Part shown: piece by piece, positions 36,501 through 44,339 of the stretch
Layout: each line of letters opens with the position of its first letter
Numbering within the stretch: position 1 is the stretch's first letter
Assembly: GCF_011762125.1 (NCBI RefSeq)
Contig: NZ_JAASQN010000006.1
Span: 97,001-161,000 of the forward strand
Direction of reading: 5' to 3'
DNA from: Sphingopyxis panaciterrae
Lineage (GTDB): Bacteria; Pseudomonadota; Alphaproteobacteria; Sphingomonadales; Sphingomonadaceae
Length of the DNA stretch: 64,000 nt
Notes under the pieces: model-generated
Told to the model about the DNA's origin: nothing
Seen by the model: only the letters and a program-made list of their open reading frames with translations
Databases searched by the model: none
Position numbers and translations under genes: made by a program

Positions 36501-37012
36501 CGATCGGCAATCTCAACCGCGAGGGCCGCGTCCGCCTGCTCGCGGCGTTCGAGACGGTGAACGAGCATTTCCAGCGGCTGTTCACGACATTGTTCAACGG
36601 CGGCCAGGCGCATCTGGAGCTCGTCGATTCGGACGATCCCCTCGAAGCAGGCCTCGAAATCATGGCACAGCCGCCAGGCAAGCGGCTGGGCACGCTGACG
36701 TTGCTGTCGGGCGGCGAGCAGGCGCTGACCGCGGTCGCGCTGATCTTCGGCCTCTTCCTTACCAACCCCGCGCCGATCTGCGTCCTCGACGAGGTCGACG
36801 CGCCCCTGGACGACGCGAATATCGAGCGTTTCTGCGACCTGCTCGACCGCATGAGCCGCGAGACCAACACGCGCTACCTGATCGTCACCCACAATGCGGT
36901 GACGATGGCGCGCATGCATCGTTTGTTCGGGGTGACGATGATCGAAAAGGGCGTCAGCCGCCTTGTCTCGGTCGACCTCGGCGGCGCCGAAGAGCTGCTC
37001 GCGGCGGAGTAA
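33569..37012 (+). CDS. smc: Chromosome partition protein SMC
   Basis: 1147 residues: N-terminal ATPase half with Walker A VGPNGCGKSNLLEAIRW (about residue 28), long coiled coil (about 170-480), hinge around 490-600 (RVTPGYEAALAAALGDDLD onward), returning coiled coil rich in Ala/Glu/Arg, and C-terminal ATPase with the signature LLSGGEQALTAVALIFG and Walker B PICVLDEVDAPLDDANIE. With ScpA and ScpB it compacts and segregates the chromosome. Start is GTG 33569 (MQIKRLRLTGFKSF matches the family N-terminus); the ribosome site is weak. The coiled coils have very high alanine content, typical for the GC-rich genus. Confidence 0.96.
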   Translation: MQIKRLRLTGFKSFVEPTELRIEPGLTGVVGPNGCGKSNLLEAIRWVMGESSPKSMRGGGMEDVIFAGTSTRPSRDFAEVAIHCDTEGAIVAGLSDASDGHELEIIRRIERGAGSAYRANSRDVRAKDVALIFADAATGAHSPALVSQGKIANVIAAKPTDRRAMLEEAAGIAGLHVRRKDAEQKLRATETNLTRLSEIVGDMEVRANALRRQARAAEKYKKLSDDIRIAEARLIYARWRDAAAAADQARRDADAAEAAVKTAQDELETISAAQVAVATRVGTARAEAQAQRDALAEATATLVRLQGEERAARQRLDDLAAQQARLADDRTREGELAREAHAALTGLDAESKTLAQDIAAHGASKAALVDANQAAQARLRDAEVALAQARAKAASEAADRRIAVSARDTAEAAVRRVANDKARVDAEVAALGDSAALTAAQAESASAAVDAEAAIATAETALQEAEADREATAAALATIEAGLAEARAALAALDGEAATLERALAAAKSGDDRILDQLRVTPGYEAALAAALGDDLDAGTAKDAARSWGGADRAKGDPALPAGTQSLADFVQAPAALARRLAQVAVADTDGGQPLAVGQRLVTHDGVMRRWDGFVTRGDGATATERLQRQNRLEALAAQRPQVELGVQELCDRRDAAAAKATELAEAAGAARKGLAQADEARRTTLRAADQAQAALDRHHDAAALFDRRLAEIAEAAKEAADAFAVQDAALAALPDDSIARAALDGEEAATDRARTNAADARDALAAHDRALAGLSERQAVVTAEIRSWKARAGEAARRVAEMDKRAAALAAEAAKLADVPEKLAAQRLAAETQQADRRDKVAAAEAQEREAEAALREAETALTAIRERVAAARETRAGAAARSENAELRRIEMGRLSGERFECPPPLLPQKAGFESDSVSDAVHESAQHDRLIADRERLGPVNLVAADELAILDTEREKSAGEIEELTQAVNRLRGSIGNLNREGRVRLLAAFETVNEHFQRLFTTLFNGGQAHLELVDSDDPLEAGLEIMAQPPGKRLGTLTLLSGGEQALTAVALIFGLFLTNPAPICVLDEVDAPLDDANIERFCDLLDRMSRETNTRYLIVTHNAVTMARMHRLFGVTMIEKGVSRLVSVDLGGAEELLAAE

Positions 37013-37019
37013 CGGGGCC

Positions 37020-37928
37020 CTAAGGCGCGCTGCCGACCACCAGCATCGCGGCGAAGATCAGCAGGCCGGCAAAACGGTTGCTGCGAAACTTGGCGAGCGC
37101 ATCGGCCTCGTTGGCGGGCTCGAGCGTGACCACCTGCCCGGCGAAATGCACCGCGGCGGGAAGCAAGGCGATGAACACCAGCGGGTCGGGCCGCACCGCC
37201 CACAGCGCCCCGGCCCACAGCACCAGCGCCGTCCCATAGCAAAGGGCGACGCCGCCGCGGACCTGTCCGCCCATCGCGCGCGCACTCGATTTCACGCCGA
37301 CGGCCATATCATCCTCGATATCCTGCAGCGCGTAGATGGTGTCATAGCCGATCACCCACGCGATGCAGCCAGCATAGAGCAAAGGCAGGGCGAGCCCGGC
37401 CTGCCCGCCGACCGCCACCCACGCGACGAGCGCGCCCCAGCTGAACACCAGGCCCAGCCACGCCTGCGGCCACCAGGTGATGCGCTTCATGAACGGATAG
37501 GCGGCGACGAGGATCAGGCTCGCCAGCGCGACGATCTGCGCCGGGCGGGGAAGCTGGAGCAGCACGAACAGGCCGACGAGCGACAGGAACAATGTCCACA
37601 GCAGGGCACCCCGCACCGACACCGCACCGCTCGCCACCGGCCGCGACGCGGTGCGCGCCACTTTCGCGTCGAGGTCGCGATCGACGATATCGTTATAGAC
37701 GCAGCCCGCGCCGCGCATCGCGATCGCGCCGAGCAGCAGCCAGAGAAACAGCGGCCAATGGCTGATCGCCCCGCCGCCGAGCGCCAGCGCGAAGGCGCAG
37801 GGCCAGTAAAGCAGCCACCAGCCGATCGGCCGGTCGAAGCGCGCGAGCAGTGCATAAGGCCGCACGCTCGCGGGAAGCAAGGCGACGAGCCCCTGATGCT
37901 GGCTGTCGGGGAGATGGGTCGCAGTCAT
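37020..37928 (-). CDS. ubiA: 4-Hydroxybenzoate polyprenyltransferase
   Basis: 302 residues; membrane prenyltransferase joining the polyprenyl chain to 4-hydroxybenzoate in ubiquinone synthesis. Two aspartate-rich motifs bind Mg-diphosphate: NDIVDRDLD (about residue 90) and DIEDDMAVGVKS (about 210). Eight or nine hydrophobic segments are spaced as expected for UbiA. ATG 37928 matches the usual start; upstream frame lies in non-coding sequence. It ends seven bases from the end of smc on the opposite strand (convergent). No other ubi genes in view. Confidence 0.95.
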   Translation of the reverse strand: MTATHLPDSQHQGLVALLPASVRPYALLARFDRPIGWWLLYWPCAFALALGGGAISHWPLFLWLLLGAIAMRGAGCVYNDIVDRDLDAKVARTASRPVASGAVSVRGALLWTLFLSLVGLFVLLQLPRPAQIVALASLILVAAYPFMKRITWWPQAWLGLVFSWGALVAWVAVGGQAGLALPLLYAGCIAWVIGYDTIYALQDIEDDMAVGVKSSARAMGGQVRGGVALCYGTALVLWAGALWAVRPDPLVFIALLPAAVHFAGQVVTLEPANEADALAKFRSNRFAGLLIFAAMLVVGSAP

Positions 37929-37998
37929 CGGCCGACGCCCGATAGCAGCCCGGGCGCTTTCGATAAATGGCTGATTGGATTGGCCTGACTTGCCCTGC

Positions 37999-38655
37999 TC
38001 AGGGACAGCTCGATACGGTCGCCTTTTCGTCGTTGAAGACTTTCGACAGATTCCGCCCTTCGCGAATATTGAAGGCGGCGGTCGATCGAATTCGCCTGTT
38101 GCCGACGACTTTGCCATAGACGAGCGGCTGATAGTCATAAACGATCTCGACGAACATCACGGCAGTCCCGTTCGACGCCGCGACCTTCCGTCCCGGCGGG
38201 CCCATGCCGTCAAGGCTGGTCCCCGTCGCGCCGTCACCCTGCTTGCCGTAGCTCGACGAAACCGCGAGGCCGCCGTAGCAACGCTGCCAGTGAATCCACT
38301 GGCCGCCGGAGGTATTGCGCTCGAGACTCGAGAGAATGATGCGCCCACGCGATTTGAAGTTCAGGCTGCCACCCTGCTTTTCGACTCCTGCCAGGAGGTC
38401 GTTGATGTCGCGCTCGCGAATCTGCGACTGCGACAAGCTGCTGCCATAGGCAACGCGCGCGGCGTTGTCGGCGGCGCTCAACCCCATCTGGCTGATTCGC
38501 GTGTGCGCCAGCACCAGATTCGCGATCTCCAGGCCGCCGAAACCGATCAGCACCAGCAAAGGGATGGCGAAAGCCATCTCGATCATGATCGCGGCGCGGC
38601 TTTCGCGCAGCAATCGGATCGCGATGCGGCACAGCTTTGTCGCTGCGATGGTCAT
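37999..38655 (-). CDS. TadE-like pseudopilin (third gene of the Tad set)
   Basis: 218 residues. One N-terminal membrane segment with the TadE-type pattern AAIMIEMAFAIPLLVLIGFGG including the conserved glutamate, followed by EIANLVLAHTRISQMGLSAADNAARVAYG. The remainder is periplasmic. TadE/TadF/TadG are minor pilins of Flp/Tad type IVc pili. The ATG at 38655 overlaps the preceding gene's stop by four bases, so it is translationally coupled. The main Tad assembly genes (tadA-C, cpaC, flp) are not in the window. Last gene before ubiA. Confidence 0.88.
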   Translation of the reverse strand: MTIAATKLCRIAIRLLRESRAAIMIEMAFAIPLLVLIGFGGLEIANLVLAHTRISQMGLSAADNAARVAYGSSLSQSQIRERDINDLLAGVEKQGGSLNFKSRGRIILSSLERNTSGGQWIHWQRCYGGLAVSSSYGKQGDGATGTSLDGMGPPGRKVAASNGTAVMFVEIVYDYQPLVYGKVVGNRRIRSTAAFNIREGRNLSKVFNDEKATVSSCP

Positions 38656-39248
38656 TTGCATTTCACCGGATCGGCATCGGAGCCGGTGTTGAACGGCTGG
38701 TTCCGGAGCACCGTCGTCGCGGTCATCGTCGATTCCTGCGGCTGCCCCAGCAATCGCCACACCGGCAGCACGCGCTTGATCTTCATCGAGGCAGTGTAGA
38801 GCACGATATCGTCGGCGCCGCCGTTGCCGGTACGTCCGCGATCGCTGTCCCACACACCGTTGCCGTTGATATCCTCGAAACATTCGTTCGAATCGCGCAC
38901 CTTGTTGCCGTTATTGTCCTTGAATGGTTCAGGATTTCCGACGTCGTCGAAATTGTCATAAGCCTTGCGCGAGAAACTGACTTCGGCGTTCGGGAAGACA
39001 TTATGCACGGCATAGCGGACGCGCTCGTCGAGTTTGGACTGCGATTTGGCATTGATTTCGAGCGTCGAATCGCGCGCCGCCTTCGCCACCGAACCCTGCA
39101 GCACCTGCCGGGCGTAGAATTGCCAGCTGTAGTCGAAGATGCCCATCAGCAACAGCAGGAAGACCGGTCCCGTCAGTGCGAATTCGATGGCGGCCACACC
39201 CCGCTCGTGGCGGCCGAGACGATGCGCGAAGAGGAAACGGCGCGTCAT
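38652..39248 (-). CDS. TadE-like pseudopilin
   Basis: 198 residues with MTRRFLFAHRLGRHERGVAAIEFALTGP as N-terminus: basic leader, GVAAIEFAL cleavage/assembly motif with the conserved glutamate, and one membrane segment (about residues 20-40). A Ca-binding-like stretch DNNGNKVRDSNECFEDINGNGVWDSDRG (about residues 115-145), with two DxNGNxxxD loops, is striking: it is dockerin/EF-hand-like and unusual in TadE proteins. ATG 39248 overlaps the TadG stop by four bases. Located between the TadG gene and the other TadE-like gene. Minor-pilin role is inferred. Confidence 0.87.
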   Translation of the reverse strand: MTRRFLFAHRLGRHERGVAAIEFALTGPVFLLLLMGIFDYSWQFYARQVLQGSVAKAARDSTLEINAKSQSKLDERVRYAVHNVFPNAEVSFSRKAYDNFDDVGNPEPFKDNNGNKVRDSNECFEDINGNGVWDSDRGRTGNGGADDIVLYTASMKIKRVLPVWRLLGQPQESTMTATTVLRNQPFNTGSDADPVKCK

Positions 39249-41317
39249 TGCGACAACCTCAACCGCGAAATCTTGCCGGCGATCGATTTGAAGATATTCT
39301 CCAGCTCGGTCGAACTGTTGGTCTGAAAGGCATTTTTGCTGACGCCGCCGGCATCCGCAGCGCCGTCGCCCGGCGATGCACAGTTGATGAGCTGCGCGTT
39401 CAGGTTGACGCCGAACCCGATCACCCAAATCGTGATATTGTGATTTTCGTCCTTGGCGATCTCGCACAGCCGGCTGAACCGGTTGTTGTGCCGTGCCATC
39501 TGTTCGCCGCTGGTCATGTTGAACGACCCGCCGACGCGCTGCATCAGATATTCATAACCTTGGGTCGAAAAATTGCGCATGCTGGGCGCCATCTCGCCGT
39601 CGGTCATGAAAATGATGTGGCGATAGATCGGACGCTCGTTCTTGACGTAGGTGTTTTCCGCAGCGAACAGTCCGACCGGCGACAGCAGGCGGATTCCCCA
39701 TGCCATGCCGGCATCGTGATAAGTCCCGCCGAGCGGCTCCAGCTTGTCGATCCAATCCTCGTCGAACGTCGTCTGATCGGCAGCGGTCATTTCCGTCATA
39801 TTCTTGGCGGCAGCCGGACAAACCCCGCCGCCCTGCGACCAATAGGATGGATAGGGCATCCAATTGCCCTCTTTGGTGCCGTCGGCCGATACGAAACTGC
39901 TGTTCACCGTCAGCACCTGTTTGTCGACCGCCGCGATGCCGCGCGACGAATTTTTCGAATCCACTGCAAAATAGGGGACCGAGTTATTATAGCTGATCGC
40001 GCGCGGGTAGGTGATTTCAGGGATATACATCCGCCATTTGGTCGCTTCATCGGCAGTCGGCACCGTATCGACGTCCATGTCGAGCGCCTCCGCAGGCGGG
40101 GACGCCGTCGATGCGAACGGACTGGTCTGCCGTTCGACGATACAGCCGCTCCACTTGTAGGTCTTGTTCGTGCCCGAGCTGCCGGTGTCGACGGTTATCT
40201 CGCCGCCCGCCGTCTTGAGCGCCGATACGTCGAACAGGCGATCCTCGTACCGATATTGGTTGCGGAACGCCAAACTGGGCTTCGCCGCCGCGGTCGTCTG
40301 CGTATAGGTTCGCTTCCGCTGCTGCAGCCAGCATTTGCTGCTCGTATAGGTATAGCGGTAATTATAATAATAATGGATCTTGCCGGTATCGTCCGAATAG
40401 ACGCGCGTGTCCGACGGATCGACGAGACGCGCCGTCCGGTTCATGCCCGGGGTCGCCGTCGCCGTAGGGGCGCTGTCGGCGGGCGGCGACAGCGCGGAAC
40501 AGTCGGTCGAATTGGTAAAACCGCTGATCGGAATTATGTTCGTCCACGCCGAATCGGCCGTCGTCCCGCCCGTGACTGCGGCTGGCGCCGAGGTGCCCGT
40601 CCAGGTCAGCTTGGTGATCGGCGAACGTGAGGGCAGCAGCGTATAATCCGACAGCCACGCCGGATTTTTCGCACGAAGAATTTCGCCGACGTTGACCGTC
40701 GAGGCATAGGGAACCATGCCGAAGCGCAACCGGCCGTCGCCGACATTCGTGCTCGTCATCGTCGTAAAGAACAGCTTTGCGGCGTTCTGCATCGCCAGCA
40801 TCCGCGTCTTGCCGTCGCTCGTCTTCTCTTCCATCGATCCCGTGACGTCGAGGACGAGCATCACGTCGGTGTTGGAAATCTCGAGCTTTGCGGAACAGTT
40901 CACCACCAGATTGAACCGGCTGGTGCCGAATATATACATGATGGCCGTGGGCACGCGCGCGGTCGCGGTCCCGCTGACGTCGGTCGTTCCCGTCAGCTTC
41001 TGCGTGGTGAACACCACATCGGTGCTGCCGTACATGTTGCCGGGATAGTTGAAATTGAACATCTTGGTGGCTTCGGCCTTCGCCGTGTCGCCATAGGTGC
41101 CGGCGGCCATCGAACGCCGCCCGGCGAGCACCCCCGCGTCGCACGCCTGCTGCAGGCGAAGCTGCGCCATATAGCCGCGCCCGATATCGACGGCCGAACC
41201 GACGATGGCGATGATCGGCACCAGTGCGGCGGCGGTCAGGATAAGGGCATTGCCGCGCTGGTCGCGCGCAAGCCGTTTCATGTCCCGCCGCAGACGGCTG
41301 AATATGGTCCCACCCAT
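39245..41317 (-). CDS. TadG-like pilus protein with von Willebrand factor A domain
   Basis: 690 residues. Short basic N-terminus, RDQRGNALILTAAALVPIIAIVGSAVDIGRGYM membrane segment of the TadG type (about residues 18-50, starting with RGNALILTAA), then a vWFA domain beginning DVMLVLDVTGSMEE (metal site D157-x-T159-G-S161) and continuing to the C-terminus with a large insertion of Ser/Thr/Tyr-rich sequence in its middle, including MTDGEMAPSM. Metal-dependent adhesion function is inferred for surface Tad pili. Two TadE genes follow with four-base overlaps. Start ATG 41317 chosen by AGGGG spacing; a shorter start at the internal MKRLARDQ is possible. Confidence 0.9.
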   Translation of the reverse strand: MGGTIFSRLRRDMKRLARDQRGNALILTAAALVPIIAIVGSAVDIGRGYMAQLRLQQACDAGVLAGRRSMAAGTYGDTAKAEATKMFNFNYPGNMYGSTDVVFTTQKLTGTTDVSGTATARVPTAIMYIFGTSRFNLVVNCSAKLEISNTDVMLVLDVTGSMEEKTSDGKTRMLAMQNAAKLFFTTMTSTNVGDGRLRFGMVPYASTVNVGEILRAKNPAWLSDYTLLPSRSPITKLTWTGTSAPAAVTGGTTADSAWTNIIPISGFTNSTDCSALSPPADSAPTATATPGMNRTARLVDPSDTRVYSDDTGKIHYYYNYRYTYTSSKCWLQQRKRTYTQTTAAAKPSLAFRNQYRYEDRLFDVSALKTAGGEITVDTGSSGTNKTYKWSGCIVERQTSPFASTASPPAEALDMDVDTVPTADEATKWRMYIPEITYPRAISYNNSVPYFAVDSKNSSRGIAAVDKQVLTVNSSFVSADGTKEGNWMPYPSYWSQGGGVCPAAAKNMTEMTAADQTTFDEDWIDKLEPLGGTYHDAGMAWGIRLLSPVGLFAAENTYVKNERPIYRHIIFMTDGEMAPSMRNFSTQGYEYLMQRVGGSFNMTSGEQMARHNNRFSRLCEIAKDENHNITIWVIGFGVNLNAQLINCASPGDGAADAGGVSKNAFQTNSSTELENIFKSIAGKISRLRLSQ

Positions 41318-41520
41318 GGTCAAAACCCCTCTTCGACCAGACCGGCGGCCCGTGCGGACGCGTGACTGGTTGTGTCGCACTAGGGGAAAACTGCTTACCA
41401 AATGGCTAATCGGCTCAGCGGCCCGTCACCGCGAAACGGCCGGATTGACCCGTTTCAGGACAGATGCTCCGTTTCATCGCGGTGGATGCACAAGGAATCG
41501 CATTCTGCTATCCGGTCGCC

Positions 41521-42261
41521 ATGCCCGCAACACCCGCCTGGCCGCCCGCCAGCACCCCCCGCCTGTTCGTCGACCAACTGCTGGAAGCGGGCGCGACGCC
41601 CGTCATCGACGGCCCCCCCGCGCATTATCTGCTCCACGTCATGCGGCTGAAAACCGGCGATCCCTTGCTGCTGTTCGACAATCGCAGCGGCGAATGGCTG
41701 GCGACGATCGCCGGGATCGGGAAAAGATCGCTGTCGCTGGCGATCGAGCGACAGACCCGCCCGCTCGAACCCGTGCCCGACCTTTGGCTCTGTTTCGCGC
41801 CGGTCAAGAAGGCACGGCTCGACTGGATCATCGAGAAAGCGACCGAACTCGGCGTCGCACGCCTCCAGCCGGTGATCACCGAGCGGACGATCGTCGAGCG
41901 GGTCAAGACCGAGCGGCTCGCGGCGCAGATCATCGAGGCGTGCGAGCAATGCGGACGCACCGCAGTCCCCACGCTCGCCGACCCGGTCAAGCTGCCCGCG
42001 CTGCTGAAGGACTGGCCGGCGGCGCGCGCCTTGCTGTTCGCCGACGAGGCCGGGGGCACGCCCGTCTTATCGGTCGATGCGCCCGCTTCCGCCGCGATCC
42101 TTACCGGACCCGAGGGCGGCTTTACCGAACGCGAGCGCGCACTGTTGCTCGATTGCCCCGCCGTCCGGCGCATCGCGCTCGGCCCGCGCATCTTGCGCGC
42201 CGAAACCGCCGCGATCGCCGCGACCAGCCTGTGGATGGCGCGTCACGGCGACTGGCGCTGA
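41521..42261 (+). CDS. rsmE: 16S rRNA m3U1498 methyltransferase RsmE
   Basis: 246 residues. SPOUT-class enzyme that methylates uridine 1498 of 16S rRNA. PUA-like N-terminal part (about 1-80) then the knotted C-terminal domain: KKARLDWIIEKATELGVARLQPV, EACEQCGRTAVP, AILTGPEGGFTERERALL and GPRILRAETAAIAA are the family motifs for SAM binding. The ATG at 41521 follows the shared N-terminal PRLFVD; a longer in-frame frame from 41464 has no better ribosome site, so the start is slightly uncertain. It is divergent from the Tad genes; an imperfect stem (GAAACGG 41433, CCGTTTC 41450) lies in the spacer. Confidence 0.94.
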   Translation: MPATPAWPPASTPRLFVDQLLEAGATPVIDGPPAHYLLHVMRLKTGDPLLLFDNRSGEWLATIAGIGKRSLSLAIERQTRPLEPVPDLWLCFAPVKKARLDWIIEKATELGVARLQPVITERTIVERVKTERLAAQIIEACEQCGRTAVPTLADPVKLPALLKDWPAARALLFADEAGGTPVLSVDAPASAAILTGPEGGFTERERALLLDCPAVRRIALGPRILRAETAAIAATSLWMARHGDWR

Positions 42262-42311
42262 CCCCCGATATTGTCCCCGTCCGGCACAATAATGGTACAA
42301 TCTTGTCAATC

Positions 42312-42326
42312 TTAACCCGCCGTTAG
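42312..42326 (+). promoter_or_regulatory. CtrA-like binding site before secreted-protein pair
   Basis: TTAA (42312-42315), seven bases, TTAG (42323-42326): one mismatch from the TTAA-N7-TTAA consensus for CtrA. It lies about 75 bases before the predicted GTG start of the next gene. Chance occurrence cannot be excluded. Confidence 0.3.
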
Positions 42327-42398
42327 CCACAGCCGCGGCATAGAGGGCCCATGCAGCGGCGGGACCAGAGCCGAACTTGCTGGTGTGGGGACCAGTAT

Positions 42399-44339
42399 GT
42401 GCAGCTTTTGCGAGCGTTGATGACGCTCGCCTGCTTGGCGGCCGGTCTCGTCGCTGCGCCATTACAGGCGCAAACCACCACCACCTACAGCAACACCGCA
42501 TCGGGCGCGATCAACGGAACCACCACCTGTGCCGCCCCCCTGGTGCGCAATTTCACGGTAGCGGCCAGCTATGTCGTCGCCGATGTCGATATCGGTGTCC
42601 TCGCCAGCCACACATGGCGCGGCGACCTTCGTCTCACCTTGCAATCGCCCGCGGGCACGCGCGTCCAGCTGGTCAACGGCGACACCGACAATCTGTCGGG
42701 CGACAATTTCAACGTCCGGCTCGACGATGATGCATCGCAGACCGTCAACACCGACGGCAATACGGTCACCCATTCGACCAGCGCGCCGCCCTATCAGAAT
42801 CAGTTCAGGCCCAACGCCGCGCTGTCGGCCTTCAACGGCCAGAACGGCGCCGGGACCTGGCGGCTTGAAATCTGCGACCAATTTCCCTCGTCGGATAACG
42901 GCAGCTTCACCCGCGCCGACCTGTATCTGACGAGCATGCCGGCCAACTATGCCGACCTGTCGCTGACGAAGACGGTCAGCTACGCCTCGCCCGCCTTCGG
43001 GGCCAGCGTCAATTTCGTGCTGAGCGTGACCAACGCCGGCGGCTCGCCGCTCACCGCCACCGGCGTGACGGTGCAGGACAGCCTGCCCGCGGGTTTCAGC
43101 TTCACCGGCGCCTCGGGGTTCGGCAGTTACAGCAGCGGCACCGGCGTGTGGACGGTCGGCAGCATCGCGCCCGGCACGACGCGCACGCTGACGATCAGCG
43201 GGACGGTCACCGCGACCTCGGGCGCCACCGTCACCAACAATGCCGAGGTCAGCGCCTCTTCGGCTTATGATGCCGATTCGACGCCGGGCAACGGCGCGGC
43301 GGGCGAGGATGACGGTGCTGCGGCGAGTTTCACCGTATCGGGGACGCGCACCGCGGGCATCGCGCCCGCGTTGACCTGCCCGGCGCTCACGACGATCCAC
43401 GATTGGGACAGCGTCAGCTGGTCGGCGAGCGCGACGAGCGGCAGTTACGCGCTCACCGGTATCGGCACGATGACTTTCGGCATCGCGATCAGCGGCGGCA
43501 GCTTCCTCAGCAACGCGACCTATGGCGGCCAATCGCCGACGCGCCAGAACGCCGTCACCGGCGGGCTGTCGCCGGCGCAATATTCGCTTTTCCAGCTCGT
43601 CGACTTCACCAGCCAGGCGGGCACCGTCACCACGACGATGACGCTGCCGACCGCGGTTCCGGGAGTCCAGTTCCGCCTCTTCGACGTCGATTATTCGTCG
43701 GGCCAGTTCGCCGATCGCGTCACCGTGACCGGCAGCTTCAACGGCACGGCCGTCTATCCGGTGCTGACCAACGGCGTCACCAACTATGTCATCGGCAACA
43801 GCGCTTATGGCGATGTGCTGTCCGCCGACACGAGCGCGAACGGCACGGTGACCGTGACCTTCAACGCGCCGGTCGACAGCATCACGATCGAATATGGCAG
43901 CCACGCGATCGCACCCGCCAACCCGGGGCAGCAGGGCATGGCGATCCACGACATCAGCTTCTGCCGCCCCGTCGGCAATCTCGCGATCGCCAAGACCAGC
44001 AGCATCGTCAGCGATCCCGTCAACGGTACGACCAATCCCAAGGCGATCCCCGGCGCGACGCTGCGCTATTGCCTGCTCGTCGCCAACAACGGCAGCAGCA
44101 CCGCGACCGGCGTCGTCGCCGCCGATCCGCTGCCGCCGACGGTGACCTATGTTCCGGGATCGCTGCGCAGCGGCACCGACTGTGCCGGCGCAACGACGGC
44201 CGAAGACGATAATGCCAGCGGCGCCGACGAAAGCGATCCGTTCGGCGCGTCGTTCGCCGCAACAACGATTTCGGCCACCGCGCCGACGCTTGCTCCCGCC
44301 GCCGCGATTGCGGTCGCCTTTAACGTGACGCTCAACTGA
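42399..44339 (+). CDS. Large secreted protein with P-domain and DUF11-type repeats
   Basis: 646 residues. Starting at GTG 42399 (GGGGA seven bases upstream) gives MQLLRALMTLACLAAGLVAAPLQAQ, a clean signal peptide; an upstream ATG at 42351 would bury it. Residues about 27-155 match a proprotein-convertase-type P-domain (DVDIGVLASHTWRGDL, NDNFN-like DNFNVRLDD, NGAGTWRLEICD). A DUF11 repeat follows (LSLTKTVSYAS, VTVQDSLPAGFSF), then a 200-residue unassigned domain ending GQQGMAIHDISFC, and a last DUF11-like domain with SDPVNGTTNPKAIPG. No anchor, LPXTG-like or autotransporter end is visible, so likely secreted or surface-associated by another system. The next gene overlaps by TGATG. Confidence 0.8.
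   Translation: MQLLRALMTLACLAAGLVAAPLQAQTTTTYSNTASGAINGTTTCAAPLVRNFTVAASYVVADVDIGVLASHTWRGDLRLTLQSPAGTRVQLVNGDTDNLSGDNFNVRLDDDASQTVNTDGNTVTHSTSAPPYQNQFRPNAALSAFNGQNGAGTWRLEICDQFPSSDNGSFTRADLYLTSMPANYADLSLTKTVSYASPAFGASVNFVLSVTNAGGSPLTATGVTVQDSLPAGFSFTGASGFGSYSSGTGVWTVGSIAPGTTRTLTISGTVTATSGATVTNNAEVSASSAYDADSTPGNGAAGEDDGAAASFTVSGTRTAGIAPALTCPALTTIHDWDSVSWSASATSGSYALTGIGTMTFGIAISGGSFLSNATYGGQSPTRQNAVTGGLSPAQYSLFQLVDFTSQAGTVTTTMTLPTAVPGVQFRLFDVDYSSGQFADRVTVTGSFNGTAVYPVLTNGVTNYVIGNSAYGDVLSADTSANGTVTVTFNAPVDSITIEYGSHAIAPANPGQQGMAIHDISFCRPVGNLAIAKTSSIVSDPVNGTTNPKAIPGATLRYCLLVANNGSSTATGVVAADPLPPTVTYVPGSLRSGTDCAGATTAEDDNASGADESDPFGASFAATTISATAPTLAPAAAIAVAFNVTLN

Noticed and set aside
41433..41456. 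Hairpin GAAACGG/CCGTTTC between the Tad genes and rsmE
   Set aside because: Ten-base loop, no T-tract and a position upstream of both divergent genes; could be an operator but nothing supports a specific role.
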